The notes under the pieces: generated by a model | Told to the model about the DNA's origin: nothing | The model's input: the letters and a program-made list of their open reading frames with translations, nothing else | Databases searched by the model: none | Shown here: one piece after another, positions 24,849-32,975 of the stretch | How positions within the stretch are numbered: the first letter of the stretch is position 1 | Layout of the letters: every line of letters begins with the position of its first letter | Assembly: GCA_009778595.1 (NCBI GenBank) | Contig: WRJI01000015.1 | Coordinates: 1-36,397, forward strand | Direction: 5' to 3' | DNA: 36,397 nucleotides | Source: Peptococcaceae bacterium | GTDB taxonomy: Bacteria > Bacillota > Desulfitobacteriia > Desulfitobacteriales > Syntrophobotulaceae | Position numbers and translations under genes: made by a program

Positions 24849-25705
24849 TTCAGCAACCCCTCCCAAATTTGTATTTCAACGGCGACCTCTTGCTTTTTGG
24901 CCTCGGCTTCGGTCCGATTACTTAGAACAAGACCTGCCCCAACCCGGGTCAGCCGGGCGATTTCTGTTCGTATCAGCGGTTGCAACAGCTTGTCGTGGCG
25001 AGCGATGTTCAGAGGACCCACCTTCGCGAATTGGCGGTCGAATTGAGCCTGGTTTTTGATTGTTCTCATGTGGGAAGTCACGGTCTGCACTTGGGTATCA
25101 ATGGCGTTCTTTGCTTGCCAATCCATGTCCTCTTCCCGCAGCCATGACATCAGACGGTAGATCTCCCCGCCTTCCTCAGCTAATCCTTCGTCAGACAGTA
25201 TCCAGCCTGTACTCTGAAGAAATCGGCACAGACTCTCGAAGCCGTTCTGAGGTTGCAGGATGAGACAGCGAGCTTGTCCGGCCACAGAAGCACCGTCTCT
25301 TATTATTTTCACGATCGTCCCTCCACCCATACCTGCCATGACAAGAACATCAGCCTCACCGGGGTTCAGGACAGCAAGCCCGTCACCCTTTCTGGCTTCT
25401 ATACATTCATTGAGATTGGTGAACGCAATTGTCCGAAGAATGTTTTGGAAAGGTCCTTCATGCGCATCGGTGGCAAGAGCATGTTTGATGAGATTGTGTT
25501 GCAGTAAGAACACCGGCAAATAGGCATGATCGCTGCCGATATCAGCCAGCACCACGCCATTCTTGTGCCCGGTCAAAGCCACGGTTCCCGGTTGATATTG
25601 GCTCACCGTTCGTTGGATGAGCCCCGCCAGACCCTGCAACCGCGGACCCAAATTCACTTGTTCGTTTTTCCTTAGCAAATCCATAGAATCCTCGGTTTCT
25701 TCCAT
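24833..25705 (-). CDS. trmK: tRNA (adenine22-N1)-methyltransferase
   Basis: 290 residues. Methylates A22 in the D-loop region of tRNAs using SAM. Class-I methyltransferase signatures: VLADIGSDHAYLPVFLLQ (SAM loop), EARKGDGLAVLNPGEADVLVMAGMGG, ILQPQNG, EGGEIYRL; the GSDHAYLP and LVMAGMGG blocks are diagnostic. The C-terminal coiled-coil region is present. ATG 25705 has a distant GGAG; ATG 25684 with GAGGA 4 nt upstream is a fair alternative and would remove seven residues. Divergent from the helicase gene. Confidence 0.93.
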   Translation of the reverse strand: MEETEDSMDLLRKNEQVNLGPRLQGLAGLIQRTVSQYQPGTVALTGHKNGVVLADIGSDHAYLPVFLLQHNLIKHALATDAHEGPFQNILRTIAFTNLNECIEARKGDGLAVLNPGEADVLVMAGMGGGTIVKIIRDGASVAGQARCLILQPQNGFESLCRFLQSTGWILSDEGLAEEGGEIYRLMSWLREEDMDWQAKNAIDTQVQTVTSHMRTIKNQAQFDRQFAKVGPLNIARHDKLLQPLIRTEIARLTRVGAGLVLSNRTEAEAKKQEVAVEIQIWEGLLKWLFP

Positions 25706-25785
25706 CTGTCGAGGTAACTTCTCCTCTCATTCTACCAATTAAAGTTGATGGGAATCAAGTCTTTCTCTTTATTTCTGATAAACGT

Positions 25786-25814
25786 TTGCCATCCCATATC
25801 TCCTCTGCTAAAAT
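25786..25814 (+). promoter_or_regulatory. Promoter of the helicase-menA-menG operon
   Basis: TTGCCA (25786-25791), 17-bp spacer, TAAAAT (25809-25814). Start near 25821 leaves a leader of about 150 nt before ATG 25971. The spacing and hexamers closely match the promoter at 30003. Confidence 0.65.
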
Positions 25815-25825
25815 AACAATATGCC

Positions 25826-25862
25826 CAGAATATTCTGACGAGTCTTTTCAAAAAAACTCGTC
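25826..25862 (+). promoter_or_regulatory. Palindrome and stem-loop in the helicase leader
   Basis: A perfect 12-bp palindrome CAGAATATTCTG (25826-25837) lies at the predicted transcript start. It is followed by a stem GACGAGT/ACTCGTC (25837-25843 with 25856-25862), extendable by T/A pairs. No T-run follows, so it is not a standard terminator. Operator or leader RNA structure are possible. Confidence 0.5.
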
Positions 25863-25970
25863 GGAACATTGTTGAGCTCAATAATTGCTTTCGTCGTGAT
25901 AACCCCGATCAATCCTCCGGCCAATCCCTGAGCATATCCCCAGAACAACCGTCCCAGGAGCTTAACAATA

Positions 25971-28340
25971 ATGCAAACCTACCGAACCTTCAACCTGGAT
26001 CCCTTCCAGCAAGACGCCATCGCCGCCATCGACGACGGCCACTCCGTCATAGTCTCTGCCCCTACCGGCACCGGTAAAACCCTTGTCGCCGATTACCTTG
26101 TGGACAAAGCCCTGGCGGAAACCCGCAAGATCATTTACACCGCCCCCATCAAAGCACTCAGCAACCAAAAATATCGGGATTTCTCCCGCCAATTCGGCGC
26201 GGAAGCCGTCGGCATCATGACCGGTGATATCGTCATCAACCCCCGGGCGCCCCTGCTTATCATGACCACCGAAATCTTCCGTAACCAGGTCATAACCGGC
26301 GATCCTGACCTCGCCGACTTTCAATACATCATTTTCGACGAAATCCATTGGCTTAATGACGAAGCCCGTGGCACAGTCTGGGAAGAATCTATCATCCTGG
26401 TACCGGCCCATATGCGTCTTCTGGGTCTCAGCGCCACCATCTCTAACGCCGATGAACTCAAAGACTGGATCGCCGGCATTCGCGGCCAGGAACTCATCCT
26501 CATAGAAGAACCCAAACGTTGCATCCCTCTCGAATATCGCTACTACACCAAGCAAACCAAATTCTGCACCTATCCCCGTCTCAAAGCTTATTATGACAAA
26601 ACCCTCCATAACCTCACCCTCCAAGACTTGAGCGAAATCTCCCAACTCTTTGAACCTACCACCCACATCGATCTCATCAAAGAAATCGAAAACGAATATT
26701 TCCCCTGCCTCTACTTTTCGTTCAGCCGTCGCCAATGCAACGAAAAAGCCACCGAACTCGCCTCAATACGTAACTACCTGAACCCCACCCACCGCAAAGA
26801 AGTCCAATCTGAATTCATCAGACAATTCGGCGGCGAATCCGGCTGGTCTCCCTCCACCCATCAACTCTATAACACTTGCAGCAAAGGCATCGCCTTCCAC
26901 CACGCCGGCATGCTACCCAGCCAAAAACAACTCGTTGAAACCCTCTTTTTGGCCCGGCTCCTCAGTGTCCTCTACTGCACCGAAACCTTCAGTGTCGGCA
27001 TCAACTATCCTGTCCGAGCTGTCTGTTTTGACGCCCTGTATAAATACGACGGCCACTCATTCCGCTCCCTTAAAAACCACGAATTCTTCCAAATGTCCGG
27101 CCGAGCCGGCCGCCGGGGCATCGATAAAAAAGGCTTCTCTTTCGCCATTGCCGACTTCAACGAATTCCGCCGCAACCCTATTCCCCGCTTCGACATCCGC
27201 TATCTCGAACCCCTGGCAAGCCAATTCCGGCTCACCTACAACACCGTCCTCAACTTGGTGGCCACCCTCACCCCCGACCAGATTCAGACATACTTCCTCA
27301 AAAGCTTCGCTTCTCACACCTTCCGCCGTGTTTATGCCGAAACCCAGCAACAAATCGACGAACTTACTCTCCGACTCACCCAAATCCATCAAACCGCCTG
27401 TGATAAAATCGGCTCCCTATCCTGCCCCCTCGAATATTCCCCCCAAGCCGGCGAGCTCCACCGGCTTCGTCGAAGCTACAAACGCTTGGATCACCGCCAC
27501 CGCCGCAAATCATACGGACGCCGTCTTCAACAAAAAATCCGGCGCCTGGAAAACCTTCTGAACCAAGCCGGGCTCAGCACCCCGCCCCCCCCCTGTCCCA
27601 AACAAAGCGATACCTTATGTCATGACCTCAACAAACAACGCCTATCCATTCTGGAAACCCAAGACCAACTCAAAGCATCCCTAGCCCTCTCAGACTCAGA
27701 AACACTCTATAACCAATTCATCTACAAAACCGAACAACTCAAACAACTTGGCTACATCGACAGCCCGGACATCCTGCCACCCGATACCGGCATCCCGCCT
27801 GATCAAGCCGCCCCCACCGGCATCCCGCCTGATCAAGCCGCCCCCACCGGCCATCTCCGTCTGGCGGCCAGGGGTAATCTTGCCCGACAGATCTATGTGG
27901 AAGAACTCTTCGTCACCGAGCTCATCTTTTCCGGTCACTTGGACACCCTTAGTATCCCCTCCCTATGTGCTCTCATCTCTTGCATCGATTATGAAAACCG
28001 CAAAAATGACTATTTTGTCCGCCCCCAGCAGGAACTGATCCCAAGGCACGATATACGCGAGATCCTTACCTTCCTGCAAAGCGTCTGCGGCCCCGACGCC
28101 GTACGCTTTGACCCCCGAGTCGCCGTCGTCGCCTATGCTTGGAGCGAAGGCAAACCGTTAAACCAAGTCCAAAAACTCTGCAACCTGGACGAAGGCGACA
28201 TCATCAGCATCTTTCGACGAACAATTGACCTCATGCGACAGATGCGGGAAGCCTTACCTCAGGGTGGCCTGAGAAGCCGCCTCAGCGAAGGTATGAAGAC
28301 CCTTGACCGGGACGAAGCCGCCTTATTAATAAACAGCTAA
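25971..28340 (+). CDS. Ski2-like (Mtr4/HelY-type) DExH RNA helicase with DSHCT-type C-terminus
   Basis: 789 residues. Q-like NLDPFQQDAI, Walker A SAPTGTGKT (29-37), TAPIKALSNQKYRDF, MTTEIFRNQ, Walker B DEIH (123-126), SATISNADE, and motif VI QMSGRAGRRG with GIAFHHAGMLP before it: the Ski2 family set. The last 150 residues (ELIFSGHLDTLS, DAVRFDPRVAVVAYAWSEGKPL) look like a DSHCT domain. A basic coiled stretch at about 485-530 may bind RNA. Bacterial members are thought to act in RNA processing or decay. Codons are strongly C-ending, unlike the menA-menG genes that follow after 11 bp. AGGAG is 10 nt before ATG. A 30-bp coding repeat sits in the linker at about 606-625. Confidence 0.92.
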   Translation: MQTYRTFNLDPFQQDAIAAIDDGHSVIVSAPTGTGKTLVADYLVDKALAETRKIIYTAPIKALSNQKYRDFSRQFGAEAVGIMTGDIVINPRAPLLIMTTEIFRNQVITGDPDLADFQYIIFDEIHWLNDEARGTVWEESIILVPAHMRLLGLSATISNADELKDWIAGIRGQELILIEEPKRCIPLEYRYYTKQTKFCTYPRLKAYYDKTLHNLTLQDLSEISQLFEPTTHIDLIKEIENEYFPCLYFSFSRRQCNEKATELASIRNYLNPTHRKEVQSEFIRQFGGESGWSPSTHQLYNTCSKGIAFHHAGMLPSQKQLVETLFLARLLSVLYCTETFSVGINYPVRAVCFDALYKYDGHSFRSLKNHEFFQMSGRAGRRGIDKKGFSFAIADFNEFRRNPIPRFDIRYLEPLASQFRLTYNTVLNLVATLTPDQIQTYFLKSFASHTFRRVYAETQQQIDELTLRLTQIHQTACDKIGSLSCPLEYSPQAGELHRLRRSYKRLDHRHRRKSYGRRLQQKIRRLENLLNQAGLSTPPPPCPKQSDTLCHDLNKQRLSILETQDQLKASLALSDSETLYNQFIYKTEQLKQLGYIDSPDILPPDTGIPPDQAAPTGIPPDQAAPTGHLRLAARGNLARQIYVEELFVTELIFSGHLDTLSIPSLCALISCIDYENRKNDYFVRPQQELIPRHDIREILTFLQSVCGPDAVRFDPRVAVVAYAWSEGKPLNQVQKLCNLDEGDIISIFRRTIDLMRQMREALPQGGLRSRLSEGMKTLDRDEAALLINS
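27786..27845 (+). repeat. Two-copy 30-bp coding repeat in the helicase
   Basis: Two identical 30-bp units encode TGIPPDQAAP twice, in the linker before the DSHCT-like domain; a third partial unit (ACCGGC) follows. Identity suggests a recent duplication. Confidence 0.9.
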
Positions 28341-28351
28341 CGAGGACAACA

Positions 28352-29266
28352 ATGTACAGCCCACTCACATTCAAAGCGATAAAAGAACTTGTCGCACCGC
28401 AAACTTGGCCGGCTAGCGTGCTGCCGGTTTTGCTGGCCGGTGCTCTCAGCTTCACGACGTATCACATTTTTGCACTTTTTCCTTTTATCCTGCTCCTGAT
28501 TTTATCAATACTGTTGCAAAGTGCCGTAAATACTCTTAATGACTACTATGATTACGTGAAGGGAACAGACAACGAGAACAATTCCCTTGACACTCATGAC
28601 GCGTCCATAATCTATAATCACATTAACCCCAAATCGGCTTTCCGGACAGGGCTCGTCTTGTTGGGGCTGGCACTGTTGGGAGGAATCTATTGCGTCTGGT
28701 TAACCGGCTGGCCTTTGCTGCTTATCGGTCTCCTTGGCGCTGCTGCGGTCTTCTTCTATTCCGGTGGTCCTTTGCCCATCTCTTATCTTCCTTTGGGTGA
28801 ATTGGTCAGCGGTCTGCTGATGGGCGGCCTGATCCCTTTAGCCGCCGTCTATGTGATCAGTGGCACTTTGTCCCCCATCGTCTTATATTACACTTTCCCT
28901 CTTATCGTCGGTATTGGTTGGATCCTTTTGACAAACAATACTTGTGATATCGAAAAAGATGAGCTCGCAAACCGGCACACAGTCCCTATTCTCCTTGGCC
29001 GCAAAAACGCGTCCCGGCTGCTGTTCTGGGGTTTTGTCTTTATCGCCGCCTGTGTCGCCCACTTAGGTTTTTATAGTTTTCGTCCGGGTTTTTGGATTGC
29101 TTTGCCAATGCTGATTCATTTCTTATTCTATGTCAAGCGCCTTTGGCGCATGGAATACACGGCGATCAACCGCAGAGCCGCCATGATGTCAACCCTACGA
29201 CTCATCAGTGTTCTCAATATTTACTTCATTCTTATCATCATAGGGGCAGGTGTTTTTTCTGACTAA
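28352..29266 (+). CDS. menA: MenA-like UbiA-family prenyltransferase (DHNA polyprenyltransferase)
   Basis: 304 residues, eight to nine membrane helices. UbiA aspartate motifs: NTLNDYYDYVKGTD (about 61-74) and NNTCDIEKDELANRHTVP (about 197-214), which bind the polyprenyl diphosphate via Mg2+. The N-terminal LVAPQTWPASVLPVLLAG is typical of MenA, which attaches the isoprenoid tail to 1,4-dihydroxy-2-naphthoate. The menG gene overlaps its 3' end, which supports the role. GAGGA precedes ATG 28352, 11 bp after the helicase stop. Confidence 0.88.
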   Translation: MYSPLTFKAIKELVAPQTWPASVLPVLLAGALSFTTYHIFALFPFILLLILSILLQSAVNTLNDYYDYVKGTDNENNSLDTHDASIIYNHINPKSAFRTGLVLLGLALLGGIYCVWLTGWPLLLIGLLGAAAVFFYSGGPLPISYLPLGELVSGLLMGGLIPLAAVYVISGTLSPIVLYYTFPLIVGIGWILLTNNTCDIEKDELANRHTVPILLGRKNASRLLFWGFVFIAACVAHLGFYSFRPGFWIALPMLIHFLFYVKRLWRMEYTAINRRAAMMSTLRLISVLNIYFILIIIGAGVFSD

Positions 29267-29960
29267 GGCAGACAAAGAACAAAAGGTCTATACAGTTTTT
29301 CAGAACATTTCTGACGATTATGACAGAATGAACGACATCATCTGTTTCGGAATGCACCACAGATGGAAACGGGACCTCGTCAACAGGATCAACAAACGCA
29401 AATACACATCCATTTTGGACGTGTGCTGCGGCACGGGCGACATCATTCTGGAACTGGCTCGGGATAACCCCAAGGCTTCATTGTGCGGTCTCGATTTCTC
29501 AGAAAATATGTTGTCCGTGGCAGAAGAACGGAAGGCCCAAAGCGACCTCACCAACATCCGGTTTCAACACGGCAACGCTATGGAACTGCCTTTTGCCAAC
29601 AACTCTTTTCAGTGTGTCACGATTTCCTTCGGGTTGCGCAATGTTCCCGACTACGGTCAGGTCTTGGAAGAACTATACCGCGTCTTGGAACCTGGCGGTA
29701 TGTTGTACTGCCTGGACAGTTCCTATCCGGAATCGCCTTTTGTCCGGCCCTTTTTTAAGCTATACTTCAAATATATTATGCCTGCCGTAGGTCATCTGTT
29801 TTCAAACCACAAAGAAGAATACAAGTGGCTCAACGATTCCACAGAACAATTCCTGAACAAAAATGAGCTCGCCCAGCTGATACAATCTGTTGGATTTCAA
29901 AAACCCGCCGTGCGCACGTATTTGTTAGGAAGCGCCGCCCTTCACCGGGGAAAGAAATAG
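29250..29960 (+). CDS. menG: Demethylmenaquinone methyltransferase (UbiE/MenG)
   Basis: 236 residues, GTG 29250 overlapping the menA stop by 17 bp. SAM-dependent methylation of demethylmenaquinone, the last step of menaquinone synthesis. UbiE signatures: VYTVFQNISDDYDRMNDIICFGMHHRWKRD, ILDVCCGTGDIILELA (SAM loop), GLDFSENML, CVTISFGLRNVPD, RVLEPGGMLYCLD, YKWLNDSTEQF. No menD, menB or futalosine genes are in the window. Confidence 0.94.
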   Translation: MFFLTKADKEQKVYTVFQNISDDYDRMNDIICFGMHHRWKRDLVNRINKRKYTSILDVCCGTGDIILELARDNPKASLCGLDFSENMLSVAEERKAQSDLTNIRFQHGNAMELPFANNSFQCVTISFGLRNVPDYGQVLEELYRVLEPGGMLYCLDSSYPESPFVRPFFKLYFKYIMPAVGHLFSNHKEEYKWLNDSTEQFLNKNELAQLIQSVGFQKPAVRTYLLGSAALHRGKK

Positions 29961-30002
29961 AATACCCTGTGGGTCTCAAGCAATCTATACACGTTTAATC
30001 GT

Positions 30003-30031
30003 TTGCCAAGCCTCAACACCTCTGATAGAAT
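30003..30031 (+). promoter_or_regulatory. Promoter of the ABC importer operon
   Basis: TTGCCA (30003-30008), 17-bp spacer, TAGAAT (30026-30031), 80 bp before ATG 30112. No clear terminator is seen between menG and this promoter. Confidence 0.65.
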
Positions 30032-30111
30032 GAGACTGCGCAATCAAATCATTTGGAAAGCGCCGCCTTACATAGAGGCAAATCATTACCGGCCCAGAAA
30101 GGACACCCGTT

Positions 30112-31092
30112 ATGATCAAACCCTTAAAACCCGTCTCCCTTAGAGCTCTGAGCACTGTCCTGCTCATGGTTCTCATGAGTCTTTGTGTATTCACCACGGC
30201 AGGCTGTGGCGAAAAAGCCTCCGATGTCTGCAAAATCCGGATCGGACTCATTCCTACCGACGACAATACTCTTTTCTACGTTGCCGATTTCGAGAACCTC
30301 TTCGCGGAGGCCGGCCTTGATGTCACCTTCGTTGAATTCCTCAGTGCTCCGGAACGTGACGCGGCCCTGCAAGCCAAACAAATCGATGGCGAAATCACCG
30401 ATCTCATGACCGTGGCTTTGCGTAAGAAAGCCGGTATTGATGTCGCCATTCTCACCCTGTGCCTTGGTGCCACCCCGGCGGAAGGCCCTTTCAGCCTGAT
30501 CTCTTCCCCCAACTCCGGTATCACCGCACCGGAAGATCTCAAGGGCGCTTCTATCGGTATCGCTGAGAACACCATTGTTGAATATGTAACCGTGCGGCTC
30601 CTGGACTCAGTTGGTATTGCCCCCGAGGACTGCAACATTGTCTATGTCACCAAAATCCCGGATCGTCTCAATATGGTTATGCAAGATACCCTGGCTGCGG
30701 GTACTTTTCCTGAGCCCCAATCTTCTTACGCCGTCAGTCAAGGCTGTATCCGTGTTATCGACGATACCCGGGAGGATATTTCCCAGACAGTCTTCTTTCT
30801 GACCAGGGACCTCCTGAACACCTATCCTGACGAAATCAGAACCCTCATGGCCGTCTTGTCACAAGCCCAGAGAATCTATATGGATAACCCGGAAAACTAT
30901 CGGTCCCTGATCACTAAACGTGTCAACGTCCCGGCCAATCTAACCGATACCTACACCTTGCCTACATTCTCTCCCCCACAGCCCCCCCTCAAGTCCAATT
31001 TCGACGATGTCATGACCTGGATGACGGAAAAAGGCATCCTGGCTCAGCCTTATGCCTATGACAGTCTTGTGGACACAACCTTTTTCAATTGA
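30112..31092 (+). CDS. ABC importer substrate-binding lipoprotein (NMT1/SsuA/TauA type)
   Basis: 326 residues. Lipobox TAGC (Cys32). Mature domain begins IRIGLIPTDDNTLFYVADFENLFAEAGLDVTFVEF, the usual opening of NMT1/SsuA-like binding proteins, then SGITAPEDLKGASIGIAENTIVEY and a two-lobe fold; the C-terminal helix MTWMTEKGILAQPYAYDSLVD is also standard. Substrate (sulfonate, nitrate, pyrimidine precursor or other) cannot be assigned. AAAGGA is 8 nt before ATG. First gene of a binding protein-ATPase-permease operon. Confidence 0.9.
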   Translation: MIKPLKPVSLRALSTVLLMVLMSLCVFTTAGCGEKASDVCKIRIGLIPTDDNTLFYVADFENLFAEAGLDVTFVEFLSAPERDAALQAKQIDGEITDLMTVALRKKAGIDVAILTLCLGATPAEGPFSLISSPNSGITAPEDLKGASIGIAENTIVEYVTVRLLDSVGIAPEDCNIVYVTKIPDRLNMVMQDTLAAGTFPEPQSSYAVSQGCIRVIDDTREDISQTVFFLTRDLLNTYPDEIRTLMAVLSQAQRIYMDNPENYRSLITKRVNVPANLTDTYTLPTFSPPQPPLKSNFDDVMTWMTEKGILAQPYAYDSLVDTTFFN

Positions 31093-31145
31093 TTTATATT
31101 ATTCATTTTTCTTTGAGAAGTCGTCGTATAAGTGGGGGATGATTT

Positions 31146-31916
31146 GTGGTTTCGTGCCGTAACTGTGATATAGTCTATACCCAGAGAAATTCTTCTGTGA
31201 CGGTATACGAAAAATTCTCTCTGGAAGTCGACACCGGCGAGTGCCTGGCGCTGATCGGGCCTTCCGGTTGCGGCAAAAGCACCTTGCTGTCCATGTTGGC
31301 CGGCCTTAGACCCCCTACCCGGGGTATGGTTCAGATTAATGGCCGGAATGTGACCGCACCCCGTTTGGAAACCGGGTTTATTTTGCAGGAATATGGACTT
31401 TTTCCATGGTTGACTGTTGAGGGTAACATCCGCCTTGGCCTAAAAATCCGCGGTTTAGACCGTCGCCAGGAAGAATGCCGCATCGACGACCTGCTTGAAG
31501 AACTTGATATTCGTGCCACAAAGAAAAGATATCCGAATCAGTTAAGTGGCGGCCAGAGGCAGCGCGTCGCCTTGGCGCGCGTGCTGGTACTGAATCCTGA
31601 TCTGATCCTTATGGACGAACCTTTCTCTTCCCTGGACGCTTTGACCCGGGAATCCATGCAGCGGCTGTTGCTGGATATTCAGAAAAACCACCGGCTGACC
31701 ACCATCCTGGTTACACACAGCATCGACGAAGCCGTTCTGCTGGGCACACGTATACTGGTGCTGACCTCTATGCCCGCCCGGATTGCCGGCGAAATCTCCA
31801 ACCCTTTAGCAGGAACCTCCGGCTATCGCGCCAGTGAAGAATTCTTCCTGCAAACGAAGCGTGTGCGTACCCTTCTCAGTCAGCAACTGGTAGCACAATC
31901 GATGATCGATTGTTAA
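31146..31916 (+). CDS. ABC importer ATP-binding protein (SsuB/TauB type)
   Basis: 256 residues from GTG 31146 (GGGGGA upstream). Walker A GPSGCGKST, Q-loop FILQEYGLFPW, signature LSGGQRQRVALARVL, Walker B LILMDEPFSSLDA, H-loop LVTHSIDEAVLLG. The LEYGLFPWLTVEGNI-like region is typical of nitrate/sulfonate/taurine transporters. It energises uptake through the permease encoded 14 bp downstream. Confidence 0.95.
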   Translation: MVSCRNCDIVYTQRNSSVTVYEKFSLEVDTGECLALIGPSGCGKSTLLSMLAGLRPPTRGMVQINGRNVTAPRLETGFILQEYGLFPWLTVEGNIRLGLKIRGLDRRQEECRIDDLLEELDIRATKKRYPNQLSGGQRQRVALARVLVLNPDLILMDEPFSSLDALTRESMQRLLLDIQKNHRLTTILVTHSIDEAVLLGTRILVLTSMPARIAGEISNPLAGTSGYRASEEFFLQTKRVRTLLSQQLVAQSMIDC

Positions 31917-31930
31917 TTAAGGAGAGACTG

Positions 31931-32896
31931 ATGATGCCTAAGGGGACAGAACGCAAAAAACGAACCGGGCAGGTTCCACACACCGGGCAGGTTCCACACA
32001 CCGGGCAGGTTCCACTCGCCGAGCAGGTTCCACTCGCCGAGCAACCTCCACACACCGAGCACGCTCCACACGCCGAACAAATTCCACACACCGAGCAACC
32101 TCGTCATGTACAACAAACCGACCCCACTGGACCCACCCTAACGACCGCCTCGATTTTCACCAAACCCCTCACTTATATTGTTACAACTTTGTTGATTCTC
32201 CTTCTTTGGCAGACATCTTCTTATTTTCTTAATCAAGCTATGCTGCCATCGCCCTTGGCAACCCTGACCGCAATGATCAGGCTCTTTGCTGACGGTACGG
32301 CTCAGCCCCATCTTTTAGCGAGTTTCTATAGGATCTTTGTTTCGATTATCATTTCGTTTGTTATCGGCTTACCTCTGGGATTGCTTATCGGCTACGAACA
32401 CCTCTTTGAGCGGATCCTGTCTCCTTTGGTTTATCTGTTTTATCCGATTCCAAAAATCGTATTCATGCCCCTGATCATGCTGCTCTTGGGCATCGGAGAC
32501 ACGTCCAAGATATTTCTGATCGTTTTCATCTTGGTCTTTCAAGTCATCGTTACCACACGTGACGCCGTCAACAAAATACCCGCCGAAATGTTGGATTCCT
32601 TTTACGCTCTCGGGGGCAAGCGTCGTCACGCCTATCGTCATGTCCTGTTACCGGCTGCTTTGGCTGACGTTCTGACCATGCTGCGTCTGAGTGTCGGCAT
32701 AGCTATGGCTGTGCTCTTTATCTCTGAATCTTATGCCACCCAATACGGCTTGGGCAGTTATATCATGAACGCCAACGCCCGGGTCGAATACCCCGAGATG
32801 TACGCAGGGATTCTCATCATGGCTTTCCTGGGCGTGTTGTTTTTCGCTGTGATTGATCTCCTGGAATGGCGATTCTGCCGCTGGCAGCGGATCTGA
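31931..32896 (+). CDS. ABC importer permease (SsuC/TauC type) with repetitive N-terminal tail
   Basis: 321 residues from ATG 31931 (AAGGAG 6 nt upstream). The first about 70 residues are a hydrophilic tail with eight hexapeptide repeats, absent from usual permeases (about 250 residues). Then six membrane helices and the BPD_transp_1 domain: SFYRIFVSIIISFVIGLPLGLLIG, PIPKIVFMPLIMLLLGIGD, and the EAA loop DSFYALGGKRRHAYRHVLLPAALADVL that contacts the ATPase. The 3' end faces the Hpt gene. Confidence 0.93.
   Translation: MMPKGTERKKRTGQVPHTGQVPHTGQVPLAEQVPLAEQPPHTEHAPHAEQIPHTEQPRHVQQTDPTGPTLTTASIFTKPLTYIVTTLLILLLWQTSSYFLNQAMLPSPLATLTAMIRLFADGTAQPHLLASFYRIFVSIIISFVIGLPLGLLIGYEHLFERILSPLVYLFYPIPKIVFMPLIMLLLGIGDTSKIFLIVFILVFQVIVTTRDAVNKIPAEMLDSFYALGGKRRHAYRHVLLPAALADVLTMLRLSVGIAMAVLFISESYATQYGLGSYIMNANARVEYPEMYAGILIMAFLGVLFFAVIDLLEWRFCRWQRI
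31964..32107 (+). repeat. Eight-copy 18-bp coding repeat in the permease tail
   Basis: Unit ACCGGGCAGGTTCCACAC and variants. Encoded hexapeptides: TGQVPH, TGQVPH, TGQVPL, AEQVPL, AEQPPH, TEHAPH, AEQIPH, TEQPRH. Divergence rises toward the 3' side, so the 5' units look youngest. Confidence 0.92.
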
Positions 32897-32975
32897 CCAA
32901 GTTCACGGTTACCGCTGCGACCTGGGCATCAAGCTCCTTGCCTAATAGAACCGCATCTATGTCCGCCATGTTCAT
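32817..32975 (-). CDS. Small ORF coupled to the Hpt gene, YjfB-like start (possibly truncated)
   Basis: 52 codons. ATG 32975 overlaps the Hpt stop by 4 nt (ATGA). The first 30 residues, MNMADIDAVLLGKELDAQVA then AVTVNLVRSAA, recall the short YjfB-type motility-associated proteins. The remainder is basic, lies antisense to the permease 3' end and looks non-native, so the gene may be truncated there. Assignment tentative. Confidence 0.35.
   Translation of the reverse strand: MNMADIDAVLLGKELDAQVAAVTVNLVRSAASGRIAIPGDQSQRKTTRPGKP

Noticed and set aside
25837-25862. Terminator for trmK or an upstream transcript
   Set aside because: The stem has no following T-run on either strand and lies upstream of trmK rather than after it.
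25962-26735. 257-codon minus-strand frame opposite the helicase 5' half
   Set aside because: Composition is Gly/Phe/Asp/Val-rich shadow of a C-rich coding strand, with no motifs or ribosome site; the helicase motifs are on the plus strand.
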